Shown in pieces: positions 27,643-38,364 of a stretch of DNA of 64,000 bases (positions are counted from its first letter, which is position 1; every line of letters starts with the position of its first letter). Position numbers and translations under genes: made by a program. The notes below the pieces were generated by a model, which did no database searches, was not told where the DNA came from, and saw only the letters and a program-made list of their open reading frames with translations. This stretch comes from Ulva prolifera (lineage: Eukaryota; Chlorophyta; Ulvophyceae; Ulvales; Ulvaceae), in contig CM041197.1 of NCBI GenBank assembly GCA_023078555.1, positions 9,730,552-9,794,551 of the forward strand, written 5' to 3'.

Positions 27643-28273
27643 CTATGATGATCGTGCTAGCGTGTGATCGCGCTGCAGTCAACAGCTGCGCGATGCGATA
27701 ACGCATGTTCTGAGCATATTCTCTCATGTGATGGCGTTTTAGTACGCGTGGTACGTACGCTTGGACCCCTCCGCATACCTGCTGCAGGCTGATGCACGCC
27801 AACACCGTACAGATCCCAAAGAGCATCAGGATGTTGCGTCGCGGTGACACATGGTTGTGTGCGCTCTACGCGCCCGCGCAGTCATGCATACGCAGCCGCC
27901 GCGTGCACGCCACCGGCACCACTGCAGTGTCGCACGACATCCGCTGTGGCTTGCTAACCACATTCCGTTCACGCCGACCCCTTGCGATCGGCCCACCCCA
28001 TGGCGCGCCATGTCGAGGCACTCCCTCGGGACCTTTCCCTCAGGCTACACAGATCACGTTGTTCCAGAAACTCCTGTCGCGGGTCCAGTGCTCGTCCTTA
28101 AGTGCAATTCTGTGCCGATGCCTGCAAGCAGTAACGTTGACGTACCTGCGAACGTTCCCCGTACTGCATCGCGAGGCCGGGATGCCTGCGCACTGTACGT
28201 CTGGATGATATCTAATTCTGCATCTCAACCCTTCTAGCGCCTGTCGTGCCTTCTCGGAAATGTCAGACGGCAT
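27643..28273 (-). CDS. Candidate small single-membrane-span protein
   Basis: Proposed minus-strand gene. A first exon starts at ATG 28273 (MPSDISEKARQALEGLRCRI) and reads on to DEHWTRDRSFWNN, ending at a GTGATC donor near 28056. A second exon at about 27877-27800 encodes RRNILMLFGICTVLACISLQQ, a clear hydrophobic span, before a GTATGC donor. A short last exon (RDHTLARSS) ends at TAG 27643. Phases are compatible, but splice sites are weak. The start codon overlaps the proposed kinase start on the other strand (28260), so one of the two starts must be wrong or the 5' ends overlap. Could be a small mitochondrial inner-membrane protein; unproven. Confidence 0.3.
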
Positions 28274-31200
28274 CCGTGTGTGGAGGATGAAGAACACGTC
28301 GGACTTGGCAGTGACCGAGCCTGGCGTCAGCTCACCAACCACAGCTGCGGATTTTTACAACCCCAGGAGGACAGCTAGCTATGGAGTTGTGTCGGAACCC
28401 GTTTATCAAGGCAGCGTGGCTTCGTCGGGCCTACAAGCAGGAGACGACAAAGGACGAGGGCTCATTCCCGCCAAGGCACCACGCAGCACTCCAGCGTATC
28501 CTCCCGTTCCAATCAGCATAGGATCTACTGCAGCTTCCACCGGGATGCCAGACATGCGGCTAGTCTGGGAGGCAGCCGACCGTGTGCCAGACATGGTGCG
28601 TGTGCCCCACAGCCCAGCAAGCGTCGCTCAAGGGGCCTTAACGAGTTTGCCCAACCTCCGCATCTTGACCATCTCGGCTTCGTGCATGACACAAAGGTCA
28701 AAGCTGTAGCTCCGCGACAAGTCTCTCGTCCGTTCGTCGAGTCTGTGCGTTTGTTTTATGCATGCTGCGATGCCCTGTCGCTTGCACGCATACTCGTCGG
28801 TTCGTCTCCGTTCACACCTCATCTTTCACACTCGCCCTCAACACCAACTCATGCTGTCATCAGTCAACAGTGCGTGTCAGATGCGCGCTTCGATGTGCAG
28901 GCGGCCGGGATGCATCATCCAGGACACCTCTGCAGTCACCCCTCAGGCCCACCAGCCTCACACGCCCATGTCGCCCACTCCCCACCAGACCGCTTCGGCT
29001 ACGGCCCAGAAATCCGCCACCCTACCTCTATCTCCTCCTCTCACGCCCCTTCCGCCGTCCTCGACAGCGACAACATCGCCCACGCCTGGCGCAACGCCAC
29101 AGAACAGCTCTACGAACTCGAGCATTGCCGAGACACGCACGATCCGGAGGCCAGCGTGCACAGCAGCCACAGCGGCGGCAGCTACCCCGGCGCACCCCAC
29201 TCCCACACCGTTGAGCCCACGCACCCCTCCGTCATCCCCCTGCTCGAGGGCTCCCCCGGCCACGCGTCGCCGTTTCACCAGCCAGTCCCCCCCCTCCACC
29301 ACCGCCCCAGCACGCGATCGTCCACCGCGTCGCACACCATGGCGGCCACCGCGTCCCTCCAACACCCCCCTCCAAACCGCGGCAACTACACCGCGCGGAC
29401 ACACCACACGGACCCTCAGCCGTCCCCCCGCCGGGGCGCGCAGGCGCGCCTGGAGAGCAGCAGCACCGTGTCGCACCGCGCGTCCCCGCGCCTCGACAGC
29501 GCGAGTGTGAGCCTACTTGCACCCGCGGCGCTCCAGTACGGCCGCGTCATGCGCGTGCCGAGCGCTGCCGGCAGCGGCTACGGCGCAAACGCGCCCGGCG
29601 GCAAAGCCGCGATCCAGCGCTCGATCTACGCGCCGAGCGATGATGAGTCGGACGGCGGTGGGGGTGCGCCGGAGGACTCGGCGTATGGTACCGGCCGATA
29701 CGGCGGCGGCGGCGGCACCCCTGCACCGAGCGCTGTCGGCGCCGCCACGGTCACGACCAACGATGACATCAACGCACTCGCGACGTACACCTGGACGGGC
29801 TCTGATACCGACGGCGGCCGCAGCGCGCTGAACGCGGCCGGCGCCGCGCGCCACGCGCTCGGCGTGCGGCCGCCGCGGCGCAGCGAAGGCGCGCCGCGCG
29901 GCGGCGCGGCCCCCGGCCCGGCGCTCGCGACCGGAGTCCACAACGTCGGCTCCTCGTCACACTTCCCGTCCGCACGGGTGATGCTGCCACAGTGCGGGGA
30001 GGAGGGCTCGGCCACGTCGTCGGACGCCGGCCAGGGGCCGCGGGTGTCGTGTGGCATGCATGCGGTGTCCGCGTCTGGCGCTGCGGACGGCTGCGGCGTG
30101 AGCCTGGAGCTGTCGGAGCACCACGGCACACGCGAGGCGCGGCGCGCGACGATCTCCAAGCTCCAGCTGTTTTCGGCGATTCTGTTCTTTGCGGGCATGA
30201 ACGACGTTGCGGAGCTCGAGACGATCGTGCAGGAGGTGCGCAGCCACCCCTTACTCTCTGGTGCCATCACACCGTGCTGCCTGCTGTGCATGCATGCTGT
30301 ACGTCTGCCCTTCGCCGTACAGCTGCATCCCGATCTCGCCTGTCGTTGCTTCCTTCCCGTGTGCATGCTGCAACGCACTCAGTTTACAGCTGAGCCTCTC
30401 CTGCTGCCTGTCCGCCATGTCCCTTCACCTTGCCCAGCACGCGGCGCCGCCGAAGTCTCGAGCGGATGCAGCGGATCCGGCGGCAGTGGGGCAGATATGA
30501 GGGCAGCCGCCGAGGCTCTCCCCGTTGAGTGCCGTGGGGTGCAGCCACATAAAAAAAAAAAAAAAAAAAAAAATCATGACATGAACTGTTGGGGTGTGCA
30601 GAATGACATCGACATCTGCGATGTGCGGGACTACGATGGCCGCACGCCGCTGCACCTCGCGGCCGCGGAGGGCTCGCTCGCGGCCACCGAGTGGTTGCTG
30701 CAGCAGGGCGTGGACCCGTCGTCGGTGGACCGCTTCGGCCGCACGCCGCTCATGGACGCGCTCCTCAGCGGCCGCACCCCTGTGGCGCAGATCCTGCTGC
30801 ATGTGCGTCCCCCCCCCCCCCCCCCCCCCCCTCTCCCTGGCCGCTACGTGTGTCTCGCGAGAAATGAGGGACTCCTGGAGTTCGTGCGGCCTTTTTCGCG
30901 CTGATTGTTCAGCGGTTCTGTGTGTGTCGAAAGGACAAGTTGCAAGAGGGAGAATCGCTCCGCGAATCACCCGAGCCAGGCCGCTCAGGGCTGCTTAGAC
31001 TGCTCCTGAGGCTGTGCTTGAGTGGCCTTGAGCCACTCCGGCGCAGCCTCGCAACTGTTGTATGTGTTACAAGGACAAAGCAAGCAAGGCAGGTAGCACC
31101 GCGAGCAACAACCAGGGGAACCGCACACCATGCAACAAGCCACACGCAGCACACACCAACACACCCACGCACCGCCAGGGGCGGGGAGGGGCAGGGGCCT

Positions 31201-34200
31201 CCCTGCCTCCCCCAGCACAACCCACCCCACTATTGTATGTGCACCTCAAGTTTGCATGAGCTTTGCCCTTTTGGTACCATGCTGACCAGAAATAGTTCGA
31301 CCGAAATACCGGTACATAAGCTCTGAGGGCGAGAGGCTCAGATATCGCTGAACGGACCAATATGTGTCATGTGTGTATGTTCCCCTGCATGGAACTGACG
31401 GTGGCTGGAACCCGCGGCTACGGCTTCGCGATGCAGAATCTGCATGTATGTGCGGCCAACTGTGTGCGCACATGAGCCGGCCCGAGCTGGCGACTCCAAT
31501 CTGGGGCCGCTCGTGTGCCTCGTCATGCAGACAATTGTTTTGTGCCGCCGTCTGTGCGTAGTTCGCTGCGTCTGGTGTGCTGCCCTGCACCCGACACCGC
31601 CACAGCACGCAGCAGCCTTGAAATATTTGCAAAAGAGTGCACGGGACAAGACAAACACCACTGAAGAATCTCATCCGAATAAAGGACAACACACAGACAC
31701 ACACGCACACCGTCGCACTCCAACCGCGCCCGCACCTCAGCCCGGCAGGATTGCGTCCAGCCTTCGATCCCCAGCTGCAGCGAGACTGCCACTCCGCGAA
31801 CGCGGCTGGGCCCAGCTGGGGTTGTGACGGACTTTGGCGTGCGTCAGTGAGCAACGCGTCGCGTTTAACGGCCAGCTTTGAACTTGTGCTTGACAAGCAC
31901 TGTGCTCGTGTGCTGTGCTGTGAATGTGCTTCGCGACCGAGCTACGGAGACGGCCAAGAACACGTCACGAACAAAGCACGCGGGGCCTGCTGTGTGAGGC
32001 CTCACGAGGCCTCACGAGGTTCCGTAGACACAACAGCGCAGCGCGACGCTCCGAACGCTTGCGCTCGCCGATTGAGCCACAATCGCGCCCGCGGCCCCAC
32101 CGGGCAACTGCAGCCTCGGTAGTACAGCTTGTCATGATACATATAGGTGATATATGTCACCTTGCCTGTTCGCGGCGTCTCTGCCCTGCCGTTGCATGTG
32201 GTCCCGCTGAGCTGGCGGGACGCTGGCGCTCACTTCGGATCGCACGAGGCCAAGTCCATGTCCGCATGGCCCACATGCGCTCGATTGTGACGGCCCCCCG
32301 TCACCACACGCCACGGTGCCGGGATCCCACGGAGCACACCTATCATACCTTCGCGTCACGCTCCCGCCACTTTGCAATCTCTTTGCAAGGCCCTCGCTGC
32401 AGTGGTCCGTGCCGGGTACAACTCCGCCATTCGTCGGTCTCGACGCTCCTGTCCAGCGCATCTGTCTGCTGGGGCCGTCGTTTGATTGCACGCACGACCG
32501 CAGGGAGCTGGCCGTTACAATCTTCGATGGCGTGCATGCGTGTGTACGGTCGCCCCTGTGAGTGTCGAGGTGTCTCGCTTAGCGGCAGTCGCCGAGACAG
32601 GTCCCAGACATACATCGTGAACTCACTTGCGCTCGAAGGAACCACCGAAAGCTAGGCACACAGCCCCTCGTATGCGACCTGCAGCCTGGCAGACCAGTAA
32701 GCAGCAGCACGCCCGCCCATTGCACAGGTGTCCCGTGAGTCGAGGTAATTGCAACACTCGGTGGAGGATCACCGCACCCGGTCCACAGCCGAAAAGTGCC
32801 TTCCTGAAGCAACGCGCTGTCCGCCACACGATCAATGCAATTGTAAAGCATACCAGACCGAGGAGGGCATCGCTTCCGGCCAGGGGGGCGGACACAAACC
32901 CTTGGCCCTGTGTGCACCATGCGCCGTCTGTTCCGCAGCCAGCCGCATGGGCAGAGCCTGGGAACGGCCCGTGAGGTGGCAGTCCAGTCCCATGAACCCC
33001 GGCTACAGCTGCACGTGCATGCATGCTGAGCACCGGCGCTAATCGACTTCCCGCTTCGCCACCATCTACTCCCCCCCCCCCCCCCCCCCTCCCAGCTTAG
33101 CCATCCCCAGCATGCATTGCCAGCCACCAAACAGCCGCTCATGCATGCAGGCCGGCGCCCGCGTGCTGGAGAACGAGGCGCTCCTGCTGGCCTCGGAGTC
33201 CGCAGCCTTCTGCACCCTCGCCTCCAACGTCCCTGCCGCGCTCGCCCACATCAACCACCCCGACTGGGAGATCTGCCCCGACGAGCTCACGCTGGGCGCC
33301 GTGCTCGGCGAGGGCGAGTTTGGTGTCGTGCACAGCGGCCGCTGGAACGGCACCCCCGTAGCCATCAAGGTCCGCCCTCACCCCTATACCTCGCCTCGCA
33401 AATGGGCTCGCGTCGTATGATGGACACCCTCACCACGTTCTCACCGAGCCTGCAGCCTGCATGCACCACGCACGTTGCATGCCCTTCCCCCCACCGTTCC
33501 CCAACGTGATAGTCCACATTCGGCCTCTTGTGGTGCCAATCCTATACACGACCCGTCCGTGTGCACCACCACCCTACTTCTGCGAAACACCCCCGGCCGC
33601 CACCGTGCAGGTGCTCAAGTCGTCGGCAAATGTGCGGCGCGACCAGCTCGCGTCCGAGATCGCGGTGCTGCTCAAGGTGCACCACCCGAACATCGTCCAG
33701 TTCCTCGGCGCCTGCACGCGCTCCGAGCCGGTCGTCATCGTCAGCGAGATCATGGACGGGGGCAGCCTGGAGGACGCGCTGCGGCTGCGGCGGCGGCTGC
33801 CGCTGCGGCGCGCGCTCGAGATCGCGCTCGACTGTGCACGCGGCCTCAACTACCTCCACCTCGCCAACCCCCATGCGATGATCCACCGCGACCTCAAGCC
33901 CTCAAACGTGATGCTCGCTGGCTCCGGCACCGCCATGGGCAAGGTGTGCACACGCGGCCCGCTCTTGCTGCCGCTTCTCAGACCGCATGGTCCACACCAC
34001 AGCCTATGTTTGTCCGCAGCACGCAGCATGGACCACATGCATGTGGTCTGTGATCCGTGGGTCCACCGAGGCACGTGCGCGGGGCCGTCCTGCCTACGCT
34101 CTGCCTGCGCCTCGGTGATGAAACAAATTGTCGAAAACTGTTCATCAGCCCGAGGGTGTGAGCGGCTGCAGGACGAGCTGCTCCTGGACACGGGGGTTGC

Positions 34201-37200
34201 GAAGCTCACCGACTTTGGCCTGTCCAAGACGATCGCGTCGGTCCTCCCGCCGCCGCCGCTGTTCGGCAGCGGCGCGCGCGGCGGCTCGGCCGGCGACTTC
34301 CCCCGCTTTGCGGAGGGGTCCCCGGGGGAGGACTCGGCCTGCGGCGGCCCGCGCCTGCGCTTTGACGGCGTCAGCCAGCGGCACACCGCCCCTCAGCTCG
34401 TGGCGCGGGAGGTGTCCGCAGGGTCTCTTCAAGCGCAAGCCCGGCCACAGCTGCGGCCAGGTGTGTGCCTCTCCCTCCACCCTCCCATGCCTCGTCGTTT
34501 CAGTTTGCGCTTTCGTACTTGGCTGGATTTCAGCATCTGCCTTGATGAGTGGACTGTGTTGCTGTGCGTGAGTCATGCTGCATCAAGCTGTTTAGTTTAC
34601 GAGCATGGCAGTGATTACACAGCAGTGCAGCATGGGGTGGAGTAACTCAGAACGGTTAATTCAGCACAAGCTGTCAGCACAACCTGCACAAGGCTGTGCT
34701 CAGGTTACATCATGTGTAGTGGGTGGTGAGCACCTCCTGTCATCAGCATCTCTCCATTGGCAGTAGCCAATTGGCCACAAGCCTGAGCTAATTGTACAGG
34801 GCACTCAGCCATGTGCTGTTCCACCTTGATGATCAACACTGCCTGGGGTACCCCCCACCCCCATAGCTGCTGATTTTTTTTTATTTTTTATCTGCCACCC
34901 CGGATGAACTTGATGACACTTGAGAGGGCCATGTGCTGCAAGGAACTCTGTTTGCATATTTTCAGTTTCAGGTGCAGCATGTGAAATTACAGTTTTCTGT
35001 AACGGTACTACTGAAAGTAAGTCTGTTGCCCATGCACCAGGCCAGGTCAGAAGCTGCTGTGCCTGTTTGGCAAACTGCCTGGTTCTGCTGAGGTTGCCAT
35101 GGCATGACTCCTGGCATGAGATTGGTGGCCTCTGTGTCATCACACACCAGCTGCACAGGCTGTGTTGAAAGCTGTCACCTCATGTTTGTGTGCATGTGTG
35201 TCAACCTCTGCCACCTCAGCATGTCATCAGGTCACTGTGCTGTAATGTCATCCACTCATTTGGTCACTTCTCCCACTGCAAACTTCACCTTCAGATTCCC
35301 AGATCACATCGAATGAGTGCCTGCTTGTTTTTGCTTTGTCAAGGAGCCCTTTGGCAAGGTCCCTTTGGGGAGGAGCCCTGTGTCAGCGAGTGTCTCTTAT
35401 GCCAAATTTGCAGCTGCGCTGCAGCAGGCTGCCTCCAGTCAACAGCACCTTTTAGTCCATACGCCATTCTACCTGACTCCAACATGTCACTGGCATCACA
35501 CCTAAGTGGGCCAGTTCTTTTTAGTTTGCTCCGGCGTTGTAGAATGCTGACCACAGCACTGGGTGGACTGTCACCTCACACTCCATCAACAGCATTGCCG
35601 GCATCAAATCCACTTTCAGGTGGGTGTCTCTCACAGCCGCACATGCGCCCTACGCGCTCACACACATGTGCTGAGCCTCCCCCCCACCCCGTGCAGAGGC
35701 CATCAGCCACGAGTCGGCGCACGACACGCGCAGCACGCACAGCGGCGTGGCGGGGGAGTGCCTCGCAGAGGACAGCGGCGGCCACGTCGCCACCGGCCAC
35801 TTCAACACCATCTCCTCGTCCCTGCGGCACACCAGCTCCGCGGAGATCGCGGCCGCGGGCGCGCCGGCCCACCGCCGGGCGGCCTCCGCCAACCTCCGCA
35901 CACCCCCAGCCACTCACGACATGCGTGCGCTCCCCCGTGCATCGCTCCCACGCCCCTGCCCCAGGACGCACGTCATCTCAGAGCGCGGCTGCGCCTATGG
36001 CTGTTATGCGCGTAGGCCACACACGTACATGGGTGTCCCGTTGTCAGAGCCACAGCCGACTCTGCGGCCGGTCTGTCTGGCGGCTGCACTCCAATGCCGC
36101 GTGCTCGATTCGCAATCATGCGTGCCGGTCATGCCGTCACGCAGGGGCGCGTGTGGCAGCGAGTGCGCCAGCCACAACACCCCAGCACTGCATCGCATCC
36201 TCCCCATGCATTGCTCAGACCTGTATTCCCGCCGCGGGGCCCTTCTGAATCCTGCCGCCTCGCATGCAGACAAGAAGGCGTTCCTGGAGCAGCAGTTCCA
36301 GATGACCGGCGGCACCGGCTCGTACACCTTCATGGCCGGCGAGATCTTCCGCCACGAACCCTACAACGCGAAGGCCGACGTGTACTCGTTCGCGATGGTG
36401 CTGTATGAGATGCTCGCTGGGGAGCGACCGTTCGCGCGCCTCGACCCGATTGTCGCCGCGATGCGGGCCGCGACCGACGGCCTCCGGCCGGAATGGCCCC
36501 GAGATGCACCGGCAGAGTACAACGCGCAGGAGCGGGAGCTGCTGTCGGAGGTGCAGGCGCTGGTGGAGCGCTGCTGGGCTGCGTCTCCAATGATGAGGTG
36601 TGGCTCTGTCTATGTGTACTATGTGTACCACCTCATCCACTTGTGCCTGCCGGTCGTTGGCGCGTAACGTGCAGGTGTTTGGCTGGGGCTATGCTGCGGT
36701 GAGTGCGTGCTTCATGCTGCAGAAGGCGTGGAGGCCGGGAATGTGGCCAGGACGGTCGGCGGTGAGCGCCGTCAAGGTTTGCGGCTGTGGGGGTGACTGA
36801 GCATGTACCGGGGTTGTCGTGCAGCTTGCTGAGTGTGAAGTATGTGCAGGCCATCTAGTGGCGAGATCATCTCGGAGCTGGAGGAGCTGCTGGCGCAGCT
36901 GCGCGCGCAGCGGCAGCGCTATGCGCGCATGGTGCAGGACACGGAGGCGACGGGCCGCCGCAGCAGCAGCGTCGGCTGCTTCGCGCTGCCGCGGCGCAAT
37001 CGCGGCTCTGCGTCGATGCCAGGCGGCACCGCCGGCTGCTCAGACATGCGCCGAGGCAGCGCCAGCTGCCGTGGCGACGCCGGCTGCAACCGTCCGTTCC
37101 GGGGGCGCCGGCACGGCGCGCCGCGCCCCAGCAAAGCCGCCGGCGGCACCGCCGCGCGGCGCAGCGGCGGTGGCCGCCGCGGCGGCGACGCGCTGTCGCC

Positions 37201-37588
37201 GGGGCGGCGCAGCCCGGGTGTGCGGCGCGCCTCGGGCGGCGGGCTGTCGACGTTTGAGAGCCCGCGGGAGCGGGAGCCGCTGCTGCTCTGTGACGGCCAG
37301 GCGCCGGCAGGCCTCACCCGCAGCCCCAGCGCCGACGGCGGCGGCGGCGACGGCAGCCTGCAGGTGATGCTGCGGCGACTCGGGGGGTCATGGAAGAAGG
37401 GGCGCACGCGTGCCAACCGCAGCAGCGGCTGGCTCGGCGGCAGCGCCGACTTGACCGGATCTGGCGGCTTCCGCGCGATCGGGGAGAAACGCATGGGCGG
37501 GGTGCGGCGTGCTAGCAGCCACCTCGTCGCAGAGTGGGCCGACCTCGATGAGGCCCTCTGGCGGAGGTGGCTCTGCATCACGAAATAA
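28260..37588 (+). CDS. Ankyrin-repeat TKL protein kinase with giant activation-loop insert
   Basis: Nine exons: 28260-28595, 28901-30235, 30602-30802, 33151-33369, 33611-33943, 34172-34460, 35697-35924, 36270-36597 and 36850-37588. All phases close to 1335 residues. The order is a roughly 550-residue Ser/Pro/His/Gly-rich disordered region, two ankyrin repeats (DGRTPLHLAAAEG; FGRTPLMDALLSG), a kinase domain and a basic/Gly/Ser tail. Kinase motifs: LGEGEFGVVHSG, VAIK, SEIAVLLKVHHPNIV, HRDLKPSN, TDFGLSK, DVYSFAMVLYEML and MMRPSSGEII. This matches plant integrin-linked-kinase-like or Raf-like ankyrin kinases, predicted Ser/Thr specific and cytosolic. Odd points: APE reads AGE, and DFG to AGE spans 184 residues instead of about 25. 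Intron 3 is 2.35 kb. An alternative downstream Met lies at 28287. Confidence 0.88.
30809..30831 (+). repeat. Poly(C) tract, 23 nt, 7 nt inside kinase intron 3
   Basis: Starts directly after the donor GTGCGT. Intron 3 carries a second C run of about 19 nt at 33071-33089, shortly before its acceptor. Confidence 0.9.
31055..31103 (-). repeat. Dispersed repeat in kinase intron 3
   Basis: Minus-strand reading gives GCGGTGCTACCTGCC and then CTTTGTCCTTGTAACACATA. It is related to 13586-13640 and 13761-13812. Its end resembles the LINE 3' terminus at 11 and 60 kb. Likely a 5'-truncated retroelement tail. Confidence 0.4.
33071..33089 (+). repeat. Poly(C) tract near the acceptor of kinase intron 3
   Basis: Uninterrupted C run about 60 nt upstream of the acceptor at 33150. 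Confidence 0.9.
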
Positions 37589-38364
37589 ACGTAGAGCGGC
37601 CAGGTCGCAGCTGGTACTGCTGCGTCTGTATAGGCTTTCAGGAGTCAGTAATAATGTGTCGACAGGCTGCCCTGATGTACGGGAGGAAGGGGCGGCCTGT
37701 TGGTAGGGAGCTCCAGGCGGCGGGGTTGTGCATGGGATCTGAACGTGTGTCGCTGGTCGGTGACAGCCATGAAGCCAGCAGTTCCGTGCATGTTTGTCAG
37801 CAGATGAGCGACGGAGTTGCTGATGTGGAGCAACTCTGTGGTTTTGGTAGATTTGATGGGGAGTGATTGTGTTGTGTAGAGATGTGTGTAGAGCTAGGGG
37901 CTCACTTTGGGGCTTGCGAATATTATAATGTTGACTGGGATTGGTAGGGAGGCTTTGGTGTCACATGGAGTTGATGTAGGCGGCAGTTGGGGAGTGGGGC
38001 TGTGTGCATCGTACACGTGTGCATGAACCATTGTGGACTGGGTGATTGATGAGATGGTGGGAGAACAGGACCATGGGCACACGTGGCGTCGGCCCTGGGT
38101 GGGCGGTACCTGATTTTTATGCGATATTGACGATTTGTTTGCGTTTGGAATGCCATCGTCTGGGTGTTACGGGCAGCTGCAGTTGCTGTTTGTGGCTAGC
38201 TCCACAGTGTATTTTCTCATGCACATACATAGAAGGACCCTTGACGTGTTTGTAAGGCTGCCCATTCCATTCTAACATCATTTACGTGATATACGTAACA
38301 TCGTGATCGTGGTGGTTTACCGTGGTCCTAACGCAACTGCCTGGCCTGAGTGTCAGCAACAACC
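37589..38364. other. Intergenic / kinase 3' region
   Basis: About 780 nt between the kinase stop and ODA16 start, both on plus. A TGTAA is at 38251-38255, 663 nt after the kinase stop. Nothing else recognised. Confidence 0.4.

Noticed and set aside
28758..29510. A 250-codon Pro/Thr/Ser-rich plus frame overlapping kinase exon 2
   Set aside because: It is a +1 shadow of exon 2. The phase 0 frame continues in frame to the ankyrin exon, while this one stops.
30551..30573. A 23-nt A run as a processed-transcript tail or internal poly(A) site
   Set aside because: It lies in kinase intron 2 about 30 nt before an acceptor, with no TGTAA nearby and no retrocopy upstream that I can read.
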